Source of the DNA: CAYGZQ01 sp964354375 [NCBI: uncultured Planctomycetota bacterium]
GTDB taxonomy: Bacteria; JAJVIF01; JAPKYR01
Reading direction: 5' to 3'
Length of the DNA: 64,000 nucleotides
Assembly: GCA_964354375.1 (NCBI GenBank)
Contig: CAYGZQ010000008.1
Span: forward strand, 23,192-87,191
The notes under the pieces are model-generated. The model was not told where the DNA came from. It searched no databases and saw only the letters and a list, made by a program, of their open reading frames with translations. The first letter of the stretch is position 1; every line of letters starts with the position of its first letter. Made by a program: the position numbers and the translations under genes. Shown in pieces: positions 26,131 to 34,837 of this stretch.

Positions 26131-29100
26131 TCAGCGGACGGGTTTGGATGCGGGATCTTGCGCGCTCTGGCTCTCCACCTTGGAGGGACGGCGCTTTCGG
26201 GCTTGTCCGGATTCCTTCGCTCTGCTCAAGCTGTCCTTCTGCTTGGCGAGTTCGGATGCGTCGTCCAGGAGCAGTACATCATTGACGCCCTTCTCTTGAT
26301 CCGCACGCGGCTCGAAGCCTTTGAAGACCGTGATCTCGTTGCCGGCGTCGTTGAACTCCACTTCGTCCATCATTTGTCTGATGAGGAAAACGCCTCGTCC
26401 GTGAGGTTTGACGAGATTCTCCTCGACGGTGGGATCGGGGAGACTCTCGTGATCGAAGCCGCTGCCGGGGTCGCGCACCCGGAGCTTGAAGCCTTCATCG
26501 GAGATCATATAACTCAGGTGGAAGACTGCGTCGTTTCTCTGACTCACGCCGTGCTTCCAGGCGTTTGCCAGCGATTCGTCGGTCGCGAGCCTGATGGCAT
26601 ATAGCTCCTGCTTATCGAGTTCGTAGGGGGTCAGAGCTTCCAGGATTTCCGCGATTACGTCGCCGGACTCGGCGAATCGGAGCGCCTTGTAAATCCAGGG
26701 GTCGTCCTGAAGCTCGAAAACTGCCACGAGGATATCGTCCCTCTGGCGTACGCCGCCGGTGAAGTCCTCGACGGAGTCGAAAATCGCCTTCGTGAGATCG
26801 TCGCCGGACAGATCTCTACCCTCGGCAATGAGTTTGAGGAGGTCGGCGTGCCCGAACCTGTTGCCCTTCTCGTCGGTTGCGTCGGTGACGCCGTCGGTGT
26901 AGAGGATTATGCGGTCGCCCTGCTTTAGCTCGATCTCGCGCGTCTCGTATGGGAAGTTTCTGAAGAGGCCGAGGGGGTAGCCGACGGCCTCGAGCGGCTC
27001 AACCAGACCGGTCTCCGCATGGAACCAGATGGGCTGCTCATGCCCGGCGGAGGAATACGTGAAGGTTCGCTGCTTGGTGTTGAACCTGCCGTAGAATGCT
27101 GTCGCGAACCATCCGTCTTCCTTGATCTGCCCGACGAGCGATCGGTTGATGGTTTCCATGATTTCGCAGGGAGGCTTGAGGGTCTTGGCCACGTTTCTGA
27201 ACATGGACAGCAGGCTGAAGGTCATGAGGCTTGCGGCGACACCCTTGTTCGCCACATCCCCGATGACGATCGCCATGGAGTGGCGTCCCAGCGAGAATAC
27301 GTCGCAGAAATCCCCCGCAAGTTCGTCTGCAGGCCTCAGCCTGCAGCTCAGGGCGGCGATGTCCTGCTTGTAATAACGGGGGACGCGATTCTCCTGCAAC
27401 TTTTGCGCCATCATGAGCTGGTGATCTCTTCGCCTGTCTCGGGCGAGGATTTCCTCGAACATGCGGGCGTTATCAAGCGCGATCGCGACCTGGCTCGCCA
27501 AAAGTTCGAGGAAGTAGGTGTCATTGGACGAGAACGCGTCGGGCCTGTGCGAGAACCCGCAGATCACTCCGAGAACCAGCGTCTTGCGCTTGATCGGGCA
27601 GGCGACGAAAGACCGGAAGCTGTTGAGAAGCAGGAAGCTGTTGCGGACGCCGGACGCGTTCTGCTGAAGGTCGTTTATCAGAACCGATCGCCCGTGCCTG
27701 ATCAGCTCCGTGAGATAGTGGTCCCCCTCCACTTCCATTGTCCACTGATCGATCCTGGCGACACCGGGGGTGACGTGGCGAATCTGGAGGCGCCCGGCCT
27801 CGAGAAGGCCGACGAAGACGCACTCGGCACGGATGGTCTTCTGACTGTTCTCCACCACGTCCCTGAGAAGCAGGTCCATGTCCAGTTCGCCCGAGATCGC
27901 GCGGGATATCTGGTTGATGCGCTCGAGCTCGTGCGTGCGTCGGACCGTCTCCTGGTACAGCGTCTTGTTCCGCAGGATCACCTCCATGTGGGAGACGAAG
28001 TGCCGGCAGAACTGGATGATCTCCTCATCGAACTCGCAGTTGGGGCGCGCGATAAGCTCGACAGCCCCCACCTTGCTGATTCCGTTGGGAAGAGGGAGGT
28101 ACAGTCTTTCACCCTTCAGATCATCCATTTCGGAAGCCCATCCGTCGTCCGCTTCCGAGGTCTCTGGATTCGGGTTCGCTGTAATCCGAAGAGGTTCCAT
28201 GGCCTGGAAGCACTTAAGTATGGCCTGGACGACATGCGGGGGCGCCATACCCGTCCGACTCATGAGCGGGTCTCCGAACGGCTCGGCCTTGAAACCGTTG
28301 TTTCTGGTCGGGAGATAGTAGGTGGTGGTCGCAAGGTCGAGGTTGTTGTGCAGGTAGGTGAGCAGAAGCTCGATGATCTCCTGGGGGAGAGCGAGCTTGT
28401 TGGCCTGCAGAGACGCCTCGATAATGGCTTGCTGCTCGCGGTGGCGCTGGGACAGTTTGTCCACTGCGTTGGCGGCCTTGCGGTTGGCCGCCTCGAGCAT
28501 ACGCGAGTATGCCTCGAGAGACTCGTGATGCTCTCTGAGCTCCGAACCCATTTTGGTGAAAGAGTCGGCAAGGACCCCGATCTCGGTCATTGAGGTCCGG
28601 ACTTTAACCTCGAAGTCGAAGTCACCACGACCGTACCGTTCAGCGGCTTTGGTCAGGACCCTGAGAGGGCTCGTCACGGCTCTCAGAACAAAGAGGAGCA
28701 GGACGAAGAAAACGAGGTTGGCGAAGGCGAGTGAGCCGGCGAGACTCAGCTCGACCTTCTTGGTGCGGGCAATGACGGGGGTGATGTCGCGGGCGAGCCC
28801 GAAGTATCGTCCGGAGCCCGGCAGCTCGATAATTGCCGCGAGCCACACCTTCTCCCCCGCCTGGACCCTGCACACGCTGGCGGATCCATGTACGGACGCC
28901 AGTTCATGCGTCGCGAAATCGTCCGAGCGGAATGCCTGCTCGATCTCTCCCGCGAGAGCATCTGGGAGACCGCTTCCCTCGCCGATTCCGAAATCGTCGG
29001 CGCCGGCAAAGAAGGGCATGATGGCTCCCGAAATGCTGTCTTCCTCAGAGGGCCTGCCCAGAAGAGACAGGATGGACGAATCGTTCAGACCCGCGTCCAT

Positions 29101-29331
29101 GGCCGACCTGGCGGCCGGATAGGCGGTGGACAGGGTCCCCAGAAGACCGTTGAGTGCGAGGCTGAAGCTCTGCTCCTCCAGAAGCCGGTTGCTGGGCGCC
29201 AAATAGAAAATGCTGCTGTAGAGAAACACCAGGAACGTGGCGGTCATCAGGATGAACAGCATGCTGTTCTTCGGACGGGAGTGTCGGAAGAACCAGTTGC
29301 GCCCTTGCCTGCTGTTATTCTTGTTGTTCAT
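26131..29331 (-). CDS. Membrane sensor with HAMP, GAF, SpoIIE phosphatase and RsbW-like kinase domains
   Basis: This 1066-residue protein joins the parts of a partner-switching pathway. In order it has: TM helix (about 25-45), an extracytoplasmic sensor domain (to ~190), TM2 (about 200-220), HAMP, coiled coil, a GAF-like stretch, a GAF domain (from ISRAISGELDMDLLLRD), a PP2C/SpoIIE phosphatase (ELAGDFCDVF, VIGDVANKGVAASL, SSAGHEQP, ILYTDGVTDATDE), and a C-terminal HATPase of the RsbW type (ATDESLANAWKHG, GRGVFLIRQMMD). A basic Ser/Lys tail follows. RsbU phosphatases dephosphorylate STAS anti-anti-sigma factors and RsbW kinases phosphorylate them; having both in one chain is notable. It is the third gene of its operon. 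Confidence 0.88.
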   Translation of the reverse strand: MNNKNNSRQGRNWFFRHSRPKNSMLFILMTATFLVFLYSSIFYLAPSNRLLEEQSFSLALNGLLGTLSTAYPAARSAMDAGLNDSSILSLLGRPSEEDSISGAIMPFFAGADDFGIGEGSGLPDALAGEIEQAFRSDDFATHELASVHGSASVCRVQAGEKVWLAAIIELPGSGRYFGLARDITPVIARTKKVELSLAGSLAFANLVFFVLLLFVLRAVTSPLRVLTKAAERYGRGDFDFEVKVRTSMTEIGVLADSFTKMGSELREHHESLEAYSRMLEAANRKAANAVDKLSQRHREQQAIIEASLQANKLALPQEIIELLLTYLHNNLDLATTTYYLPTRNNGFKAEPFGDPLMSRTGMAPPHVVQAILKCFQAMEPLRITANPNPETSEADDGWASEMDDLKGERLYLPLPNGISKVGAVELIARPNCEFDEEIIQFCRHFVSHMEVILRNKTLYQETVRRTHELERINQISRAISGELDMDLLLRDVVENSQKTIRAECVFVGLLEAGRLQIRHVTPGVARIDQWTMEVEGDHYLTELIRHGRSVLINDLQQNASGVRNSFLLLNSFRSFVACPIKRKTLVLGVICGFSHRPDAFSSNDTYFLELLASQVAIALDNARMFEEILARDRRRDHQLMMAQKLQENRVPRYYKQDIAALSCRLRPADELAGDFCDVFSLGRHSMAIVIGDVANKGVAASLMTFSLLSMFRNVAKTLKPPCEIMETINRSLVGQIKEDGWFATAFYGRFNTKQRTFTYSSAGHEQPIWFHAETGLVEPLEAVGYPLGLFRNFPYETREIELKQGDRIILYTDGVTDATDEKGNRFGHADLLKLIAEGRDLSGDDLTKAIFDSVEDFTGGVRQRDDILVAVFELQDDPWIYKALRFAESGDVIAEILEALTPYELDKQELYAIRLATDESLANAWKHGVSQRNDAVFHLSYMISDEGFKLRVRDPGSGFDHESLPDPTVEENLVKPHGRGVFLIRQMMDEVEFNDAGNEITVFKGFEPRADQEKGVNDVLLLDDASELAKQKDSLSRAKESGQARKRRPSKVESQSAQDPASKPVR

Positions 29332-29370
29332 CGGTCAAGTTATCGGACGATGCCGCGGGATCTGCGGAGG

Positions 29371-29976
29371 TCAAGTGTGCGGGTCGGATTGCCCGGGCAA
29401 AGTTATGTCCTGGACGCGCACGTTGATCTCCACTACCTTCAAGCCGGTCATCTCCTGGATGCGCTGAGCGACTTTCTCACGAAGCCGGGTGGTGACATCC
29501 GGGATGTGCGTTCCGTATCGCACCCGTATTAGCATGTCGACTGCGGCCTCGGTAGCGCCGATGTCCACGCGTATCCCGTCGGTGCGTCCGCTGATCGAAT
29601 CCACGATCTTGTGGATGGGATCGCGCTTCGGCGGAACGAGTCCCTCGATCTCGCCTGCGGCAAGCAGGGCGATCCTGGCGAGCACCTTCCGGTTGATGTC
29701 GAATACCCCGCTCGAGACGGACATCCGCTCCCGGTCGAGCGACTTGGCGTCCATGCCCGAGATGTTGGATGAGATCTCCCTTATCGATGCAGCGGGCAGA
29801 GGGACTCCCCTGGCGGTTCTGCAGGTGACGGGCGGGATCTCCGCACTGGCCGGCAGATCGAGCCGCCTGTCCAGCGTGGCGCTCACCGCCTTGCGGGTCG
29901 ATTTGCGGACGCCCGGGGCCTTTCTCTTTCTCGGCTTCGTCTTGCCGGTTTTCCTGGTCGTCTTAGCTGTTGGCAT
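29371..29976 (-). CDS. Asp23/Gls24 family protein with basic N-terminal extension
   Basis: The C-terminal ~120 residues have the Asp23 pattern: VLARIALLAAGEIEGLVPP, GIRVDIGATEAAVDMLIRV, YGTHIPDVTTRLREKVAQRI and LKVVEINVRVQDI. The first ~40 residues are Lys/Arg-rich (TRKTGKTKPRKRKAPG). The family is linked to cell-envelope stress in Firmicutes, where it is peripheral to the membrane. AAAGGA lies 9 nt upstream of ATG 29976. The start overlaps the end of the upstream phosphatase gene by 14 bases, so translation is coupled. What it does between two SpoIIE phosphatases is unknown. Confidence 0.85.
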   Translation of the reverse strand: MPTAKTTRKTGKTKPRKRKAPGVRKSTRKAVSATLDRRLDLPASAEIPPVTCRTARGVPLPAASIREISSNISGMDAKSLDRERMSVSSGVFDINRKVLARIALLAAGEIEGLVPPKRDPIHKIVDSISGRTDGIRVDIGATEAAVDMLIRVRYGTHIPDVTTRLREKVAQRIQEMTGLKVVEINVRVQDITLPGQSDPHT

Positions 29977-32143
29977 TTTTCGAGTCCTTTTTGTCTGTTC
30001 GTTTTATGACAACAATGGTCGTGTCATCGTATTGATCCGTTCCGCAGGCATGCCTCTGTATGGAATCGTAGAGAGCATCGACAATCGCGCGGGAGCTTTT
30101 TGATGCGTTCTCCCTCAGGACATCCATGACCTTCTGGGCTCCGAACAGCACTCTGTCGGGGCTCATAGCTTCGTCCAGCCCGTCCGTGTATAGAAGAGCG
30201 ACATCGCCCGGCACCATGTGGAACTCGATGCTCTCGAAGTCCGCTTCGGTCACTATGCCGAGCGCTATGCCTTCAGGATTGATCTCCTCGAATTCGCCGG
30301 TTGCCGCTCGCAAAATGAGCAGGGGGCGATGGCCGGCGGAAGAGTATGTGAGACTGTCGGCTCTGACCACGGTCAGAGCCGCAGTGACGAACTTCCCTTG
30401 AGTGATCATTCTGCAGAGGAGCGAGTTTACGGTTTTGAGAACCTTCTCAGGACCGTAGTCGGTCTCGCTTGCGGCGAGGAAGAGGGCGCGGGTCATTGTC
30501 ATGAGGAGGCTTGCGGGGATGGATTTCCCGCATACGTCGGCTACTGTGATCCCGAGCTCGTCGTCGTGGTACAGGTAATCAAAGAAATCGCCGCCGACCT
30601 CTCTTGCGGGTCTGCTCTCGCCATGAATGTCGAAGCCCGGGAGCTCGGGTTGCTTGCTGGGAAGCATTTCGAGCTGGACCTCGCGCGCGGTCTCGAGCTG
30701 GTGCTCGATGATGGATGTCTCGATGATCTTGAGGTGCAGAGATCGGTTATAGGCAAGGTAAGCCGCGAGGCTGGCCAGGGCCTTTATCGCCTCTGCGATG
30801 CGCGGGCTGACGACGGGAGAGTAGCCGTAGACGACCAGCGCTCCGATGTTCTTCTCTGCGGCTACGAGAGGAGCGATGATCCGGGTGCACCTGGAATTGC
30901 CGAGCTGGACCGGGTCGACGTAGACCTCTCCTGCCGGAAGCGAATTAATCTCGTTGGCGAGGCATTGCTTGTTTCTGAGCTGGGACGCAAGCACTTCGTT
31001 GGCCTCGCAACCCAGGGTGGCTGTTTCCTCTATCTCGCCGGTCTGGTCGTTGAGAAGAATCACGCATCCGCGGTCGGTGCGACAGAGCTCCAGGACGATC
31101 AGGAGAAACTGCAGAAGAAATGTCCTGGAACTCTTCTCCGAGATCGAGCTGATGCTCGATGTCTCGACTGCGGCCCTGAGAATGGATGAAAGCTCGTCGA
31201 CATAACCTTCCTGAGTTGATATCAGGTCGGCGTTGACGAGGAGCAGAGCGATCTGGGCGGTGAGGTCCGGCAGGAGACTTGCGTGGTATGCCTGTTCGGT
31301 CTCGGAATCCGCGCATATCCCGACCAGGCACCCCAGGACCTTGCCTCGAGAGTAGATGGGGTGATGCAGGAAGCGGCAATCGGGGACCTTTTCGTCGGTG
31401 GAGTCCGCCAGGCGCCGTCGACCGATGACAAGCTGTCTGTCGATCTCGAGGGGTTTGTCGAAATACGGGGCGAGGCAGTCGATAGAGTGATTCTCGAGCG
31501 CGTCGAGGTGACGTTTCGTCAGGCCGGTCTCGCGAACGAGAGCGTAATGTGTCTGCTCGCGGACGAGGGTGATCGCCATGAGTTTGCTGCCGAGGGCGCG
31601 TCCGGCGGCCTCGAGGATCGATTTGATCGTGTACTCGAAATCCCCAAGGTCGTTCTGCAGGCCTGCCAGCTCGATCATGGCGCTCGCCAGGCATAACCTC
31701 TGGCGGTATATCTTGATCAGGTCGAGGGTAATCTCGAGGGGATCGAATGCCCTGAGGTCGGCGGGCAACTGATTTTCGATGTCGGTTGTCTTTCCGCTCG
31801 TGAGGTCGTGGACTATCGAGGCCAGGTTCTTCACCGCTTCGCTCGGGGCAACCTGCGCGTCCAGCATCGCCTCCTGCCACCCGGATGGCTGACCGGTCAG
31901 GCCGACGAGAGGCAGGGCGCTGGTGTGCGGGTTCAGCTTGAGCCAGATTGCTACAGTGGGTACGGGCAGACCGGTGCTGACCTGGTCAAGCACGACCGCA
32001 TCGGGAAGGGAGTCCAGTGCAAGCCGGATGGCTTCGAAACCATCCGTCGTCCGAACGACCTCGATGCCCTGAGCTCGGAGATCTTCTGCGAGAGAAGCAT
32101 TCTCGCTCGCGAGTATCAATGATAGCGATGGTGTCTCGGACAC
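29963..32143 (-). CDS. Receiver-like/GAF/SpoIIE serine phosphatase
   Basis: The product is 726 residues from GTG 32143, preferred over an in-frame start at 32191 because GGAGGA lies 3 nt upstream. It has an N-terminal response-regulator-like domain (VVLDQVSTGLP, VGLTG), two GAF-like domains (about 170-310 and 330-460), and a C-terminal PP2C/SpoIIE phosphatase (EVGGDFFDYLY, VADVCGKSIPASLLMTM, SSAGHRPL, LLYTDGLDEAMS, DDTTIVVI). It is cytoplasmic. It probably dephosphorylates a STAS-domain regulator in response to ligand binding to the GAF domains or to a partner kinase. First gene of the phosphatase-Asp23-sensor operon. Confidence 0.87.
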   Translation of the reverse strand: MSETPSLSLILASENASLAEDLRAQGIEVVRTTDGFEAIRLALDSLPDAVVLDQVSTGLPVPTVAIWLKLNPHTSALPLVGLTGQPSGWQEAMLDAQVAPSEAVKNLASIVHDLTSGKTTDIENQLPADLRAFDPLEITLDLIKIYRQRLCLASAMIELAGLQNDLGDFEYTIKSILEAAGRALGSKLMAITLVREQTHYALVRETGLTKRHLDALENHSIDCLAPYFDKPLEIDRQLVIGRRRLADSTDEKVPDCRFLHHPIYSRGKVLGCLVGICADSETEQAYHASLLPDLTAQIALLLVNADLISTQEGYVDELSSILRAAVETSSISSISEKSSRTFLLQFLLIVLELCRTDRGCVILLNDQTGEIEETATLGCEANEVLASQLRNKQCLANEINSLPAGEVYVDPVQLGNSRCTRIIAPLVAAEKNIGALVVYGYSPVVSPRIAEAIKALASLAAYLAYNRSLHLKIIETSIIEHQLETAREVQLEMLPSKQPELPGFDIHGESRPAREVGGDFFDYLYHDDELGITVADVCGKSIPASLLMTMTRALFLAASETDYGPEKVLKTVNSLLCRMITQGKFVTAALTVVRADSLTYSSAGHRPLLILRAATGEFEEINPEGIALGIVTEADFESIEFHMVPGDVALLYTDGLDEAMSPDRVLFGAQKVMDVLRENASKSSRAIVDALYDSIQRHACGTDQYDDTTIVVIKRTDKKDSKNANS

Positions 32144-32294
32144 GATTCCTCCGGCACACGAGTTACGTCCCGCCCCATTGAATAGCCTCATTGGATTAGT
32201 TGGAAATTGATAAAAAGGAGCTAATAAGGAGCGTTCCGAGGCCGCTTTTTTAAGGACGATAAAGACCGGTGAGAATAGATTGAGTTGGGGGTTT
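32144..32294. other. Intergenic region upstream of the phosphatase operon
   Basis: An AT-rich stretch (about 32200-32240) likely holds the promoter of the - strand phosphatase operon, but I could not fix a clear -35/-10 pair. No gene was seen. Confidence 0.4.
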
Positions 32295-32921
32295 TCAGTC
32301 TCCCGGAGCCGGGACGCCGGAGTGTTCGGTTGTGTCGGACCGCGAGAGGCATATGACTCCGGCGATGATCAGGGCGATCGCGACGATCTTGAGGGAGTTG
32401 ATGTCTTCGTTCAGCAGAATTGCGCTTCCCAGGATTATGACGACGTAGCTTATGGCGAGAAAGGGGAACGCGAAGCTCACAGGCACGTCGGCCAGGATTT
32501 TCAGCCAGGCGACGCCAAAAAAGAAATAGATTATGAGACCGACAAGGACGGGCCAGTAGAAGACAAGCCTGACGAAGCCGACAAGGTCGGAAGGGAATTT
32601 TCCGCGGACGATTATCTTCTCGCTTCCGTCAAGGCCGCTTGATACCACAGTTCCTTCCGAGAACGTTCCGTCGATGAAGACCTCGCGGATTCCGACGGCT
32701 CCGTCAGACTTCGCAACATCGATGGTTGCTCTCCCATCGATCCAGACAATTGCGCGGTCGGGTACCAGTATGCGGTCGCCCATTCTTACCGGTGCGCCGG
32801 TGGTCTGAAAAGTGTTGACGCCGTGCTTGATGAAAAGCTGCCCCACTCCCGCGAGCGTCACCATGAGGATGATGAAGATCACCATGCCCAAAGAGGCGGT
32901 TTTGGCGGGCGGGACGCTCAT
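32295..32921 (-). CDS. SMR/EamA-like transporter subunit with an inserted domain
   Basis: The 208-residue product has an SMR-like layout: TM1 (SLGMVIFIILMVTLAGVGQL), then three helices at the C-terminus (YWPVLVGLIIYFFFG, FPFLAISYVVIILGSAILL, IVAIALIIAGVICL). Between TM1 and TM2 lies an insert of about 75 residues with beta-like segments (VPDRAIVWIDGRATIDVA, EKIIVRGKFP), which is not usual for this family. Its ATG overlaps the end of the neighbouring SMR-like gene by 4 bases, so the two probably form a heterodimer, as ArnE/ArnF do. The substrate is unknown. Confidence 0.65.
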   Translation of the reverse strand: MSVPPAKTASLGMVIFIILMVTLAGVGQLFIKHGVNTFQTTGAPVRMGDRILVPDRAIVWIDGRATIDVAKSDGAVGIREVFIDGTFSEGTVVSSGLDGSEKIIVRGKFPSDLVGFVRLVFYWPVLVGLIIYFFFGVAWLKILADVPVSFAFPFLAISYVVIILGSAILLNEDINSLKIVAIALIIAGVICLSRSDTTEHSGVPAPGD

Positions 32922-33343
32922 GATCCACCTCCGGAGGTCAGGTGGGGAAGAATCTGTCTTGCCGGCTCGCTGAAACCCAAAGCGATCACCCCGGCGAGGA
33001 TGAGCACAATGGCCGCGATCTTCCATGCGTCGATTCGCTCGCGGAAGACCCATTTGCCAGCGATGATGATGATGATGTAGCTCACGGAGATGCAGGGGTA
33101 CGCGAACGAGAGCGGCACCTTCGAAAGGACCCAGAGCCACAGGACGGTGGACAGGATGTAGATCAGAATGCCCGCGAGGACGTAAAGGTCGGTGAACATC
33201 TTCGGCAGGGCTTTGAGGATCGGGCCGAGGTCGCCTGAGGCTCTGGCGCGGACGCGGTTCATTCCGGCCTTCATGGCGATCTGTCCGATCGCTCCCATGG
33301 CGATGGCGATGAAAAGGACGGTTAACTCAAGGGCTCCGGGCAT
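32918..33343 (-). CDS. SMR/EamA-like small transporter subunit
   Basis: This 141-residue protein with four membrane helices resembles EmrE/ArnE (ELTVLFIAIAMGAIGQIAMK, LYVLAGILIYILSTVLWLWVL, AYPCISVSYIIIIIAGKW, KIAAIVLILAGVIAL). Small SMR-like pairs export cations or flip undecaprenyl-phosphate sugars. The ribosome-binding site at ATG 33343 is weak; no better start is seen. It is the upstream partner of the 208-residue subunit and overlaps it by 4 bases. Confidence 0.75.
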   Translation of the reverse strand: MPGALELTVLFIAIAMGAIGQIAMKAGMNRVRARASGDLGPILKALPKMFTDLYVLAGILIYILSTVLWLWVLSKVPLSFAYPCISVSYIIIIIAGKWVFRERIDAWKIAAIVLILAGVIALGFSEPARQILPHLTSGGGS

Positions 33344-33396
33344 CAGTCTGTCGACGGGCCATTCTAGCACGCATGAAGACAACCTGGAAGGGCTGT

Positions 33397-33419
33397 ACCA
33401 TGCGCCTCCGGCGCATGGT
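33397..33419. repeat. Perfect 10-bp inverted repeat
   Basis: ACCATGCGCC-tcc-GGCGCATGGT. It lies between the SMR-like pair and the membrane-fusion gene, both on the - strand. Read on the + strand it is followed, after 10 bases, by TTTTTCG; a weak terminator role cannot be excluded. Confidence 0.55.
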
Positions 33420-33465
33420 TCCTGCATTTTTCGACCGTGGAAGAATCATGCGCGGGACGCGCATA

Positions 33466-34836
33466 CTACTCGACCTGCACCTGCACTCCGCCCCCGTCGG
33501 ACTCTTCGCCCTTCGTTTTGACGATCTCGTTGAGAAGGTCGCTCGGGACGCCGCGTACGATGACCTTCTCGCCATCGGTGAGACCGCTTAACACTTCGGT
33601 AAACTCGTAGTTGGTTTTCCCGATGGTGATCTCTCGCGCCTCGATCTTGTCGTTTTCATCGACGACGAACACGAATGTGCGCTCGTCTTTCTGAGCGATC
33701 GCCCGGTCGGGGACGAGGAGGACGTTCTTGATGGTGTCCGTGATGATCTCGACCTCGCAGGTCATGCCCGACATGAGTCTGTGGTCGGGATTGGGGACCT
33801 CGATCTCGGCGGTGAATGACGTGGCTCCGGACTGCGCGGAGGCCTGGGGATGGATTTTCAGCATCGTTCCCTCGAAGGTCTCGTCGGGGTACGCGTCCAC
33901 ATCGAACGTGCATTTCTGGCCGACCTTGACCGAGCCGATGTCGCTCTCGTCGACGCTGGCGAAGGCCTTCATTTTCGAGACATCGCCGATGGAGCACATC
34001 GCGTCGCCTCCCGCGAAACTTGCGAGAGTGCTGACCACCACGCTGCCCTCGGTGACGAACCGTTCGAGGATGATGCCGGTCATGGGCGAGAAAATGGTGG
34101 CGTTTCCCAGCGCTCTTTGGGCCTCCCTGACCGCGATGCGGGAGCTCTCGACGTTGGCTTGCGCCATACGGATTTCCTCGTCCGTGCTGCCCTCGAGGAG
34201 GACATCGAGCGCTTTGCGGGCCTGGTCGAGTATCTGCTGAGCTTTCTCGACCGCGTAGGTGGCGTTGTCGAGCTCCTCGTCACTCGCGAAACCGGCGTCA
34301 TGAAGCCGCTGAACCCTGGTGAGGTCCTCGGTCGCCTGGTCGAGCGCGAGCTGAGCGCTTTCGATCGCGGATGTGTAGGATTGAAGTTCCCTGGGGGTGT
34401 AGCCCAGACGGGTGAGATCGAGCCGCGCCTGGGCGTTGGAAAGGCCTGCGCGCGCACTGTCGAGACCGTTCAGGAGGTCCTCCTGGTCCAGAAGAGCGAT
34501 CGGATCGCCCTCAGTCACCCAGTCGCCGACATCGATGTAAAACTCCTCGATACGTCCGCTGGCCTCCGGGCGCACCTGGACCACCTCGTACGGCTGCAGC
34601 GTGGCGGAGGCGAGAATGCTCAGCTCAAGGTCGCCGGTGTAGGTGGATTCCACCGCCTGGTATTCCTGCAGCTTCCACTTGGTCTGTTTCTGGACGTTCA
34701 GATACGATCTGATCGAGATTCCTGCGACAACGGCAAGCAGCACAGCCAGGAAAATCCAGTTCAGAAGCGCTCGTTTTCGGCGCCTGGCACGCTTCTCGTT
34801 CTTCTGGTTTTTCTCGTTTTTCCCGTTCGTTACCAT
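33466..34836 (-). CDS. HlyD/MacA-type membrane fusion protein
   Basis: This is the periplasmic adaptor of a tripartite efflux system. The 456-residue product has a basic N-terminus, one TM helix (about 26-43), a lipoyl half (EEFYIDVGDWVTEGDPIALL), a long helical hairpin (about 115-230, rich in Gln/Ala), the second lipoyl half (ATIFSPMTGIILERFVTEGSVV), a beta-barrel domain, and a membrane-proximal domain with LVPDRAIAQKDERTFVFVVDENDK. It starts one base after the Yip1 gene and is the last gene of the operon TolC - ABC ATPase - Yip1 - adaptor. Confidence 0.9.
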   Translation of the reverse strand: MVTNGKNEKNQKNEKRARRRKRALLNWIFLAVLLAVVAGISIRSYLNVQKQTKWKLQEYQAVESTYTGDLELSILASATLQPYEVVQVRPEASGRIEEFYIDVGDWVTEGDPIALLDQEDLLNGLDSARAGLSNAQARLDLTRLGYTPRELQSYTSAIESAQLALDQATEDLTRVQRLHDAGFASDEELDNATYAVEKAQQILDQARKALDVLLEGSTDEEIRMAQANVESSRIAVREAQRALGNATIFSPMTGIILERFVTEGSVVVSTLASFAGGDAMCSIGDVSKMKAFASVDESDIGSVKVGQKCTFDVDAYPDETFEGTMLKIHPQASAQSGATSFTAEIEVPNPDHRLMSGMTCEVEIITDTIKNVLLVPDRAIAQKDERTFVFVVDENDKIEAREITIGKTNYEFTEVLSGLTDGEKVIVRGVPSDLLNEIVKTKGEESDGGGVQVQVE

Positions 34837-34837
34837 C

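Noticed and set aside
27019-28593. 524-residue + strand frame opposite the HAMP/GAF/SpoIIE gene
   Set aside because: Antisense shadow of a gene with clear domains; sequence is low in recognisable motifs.
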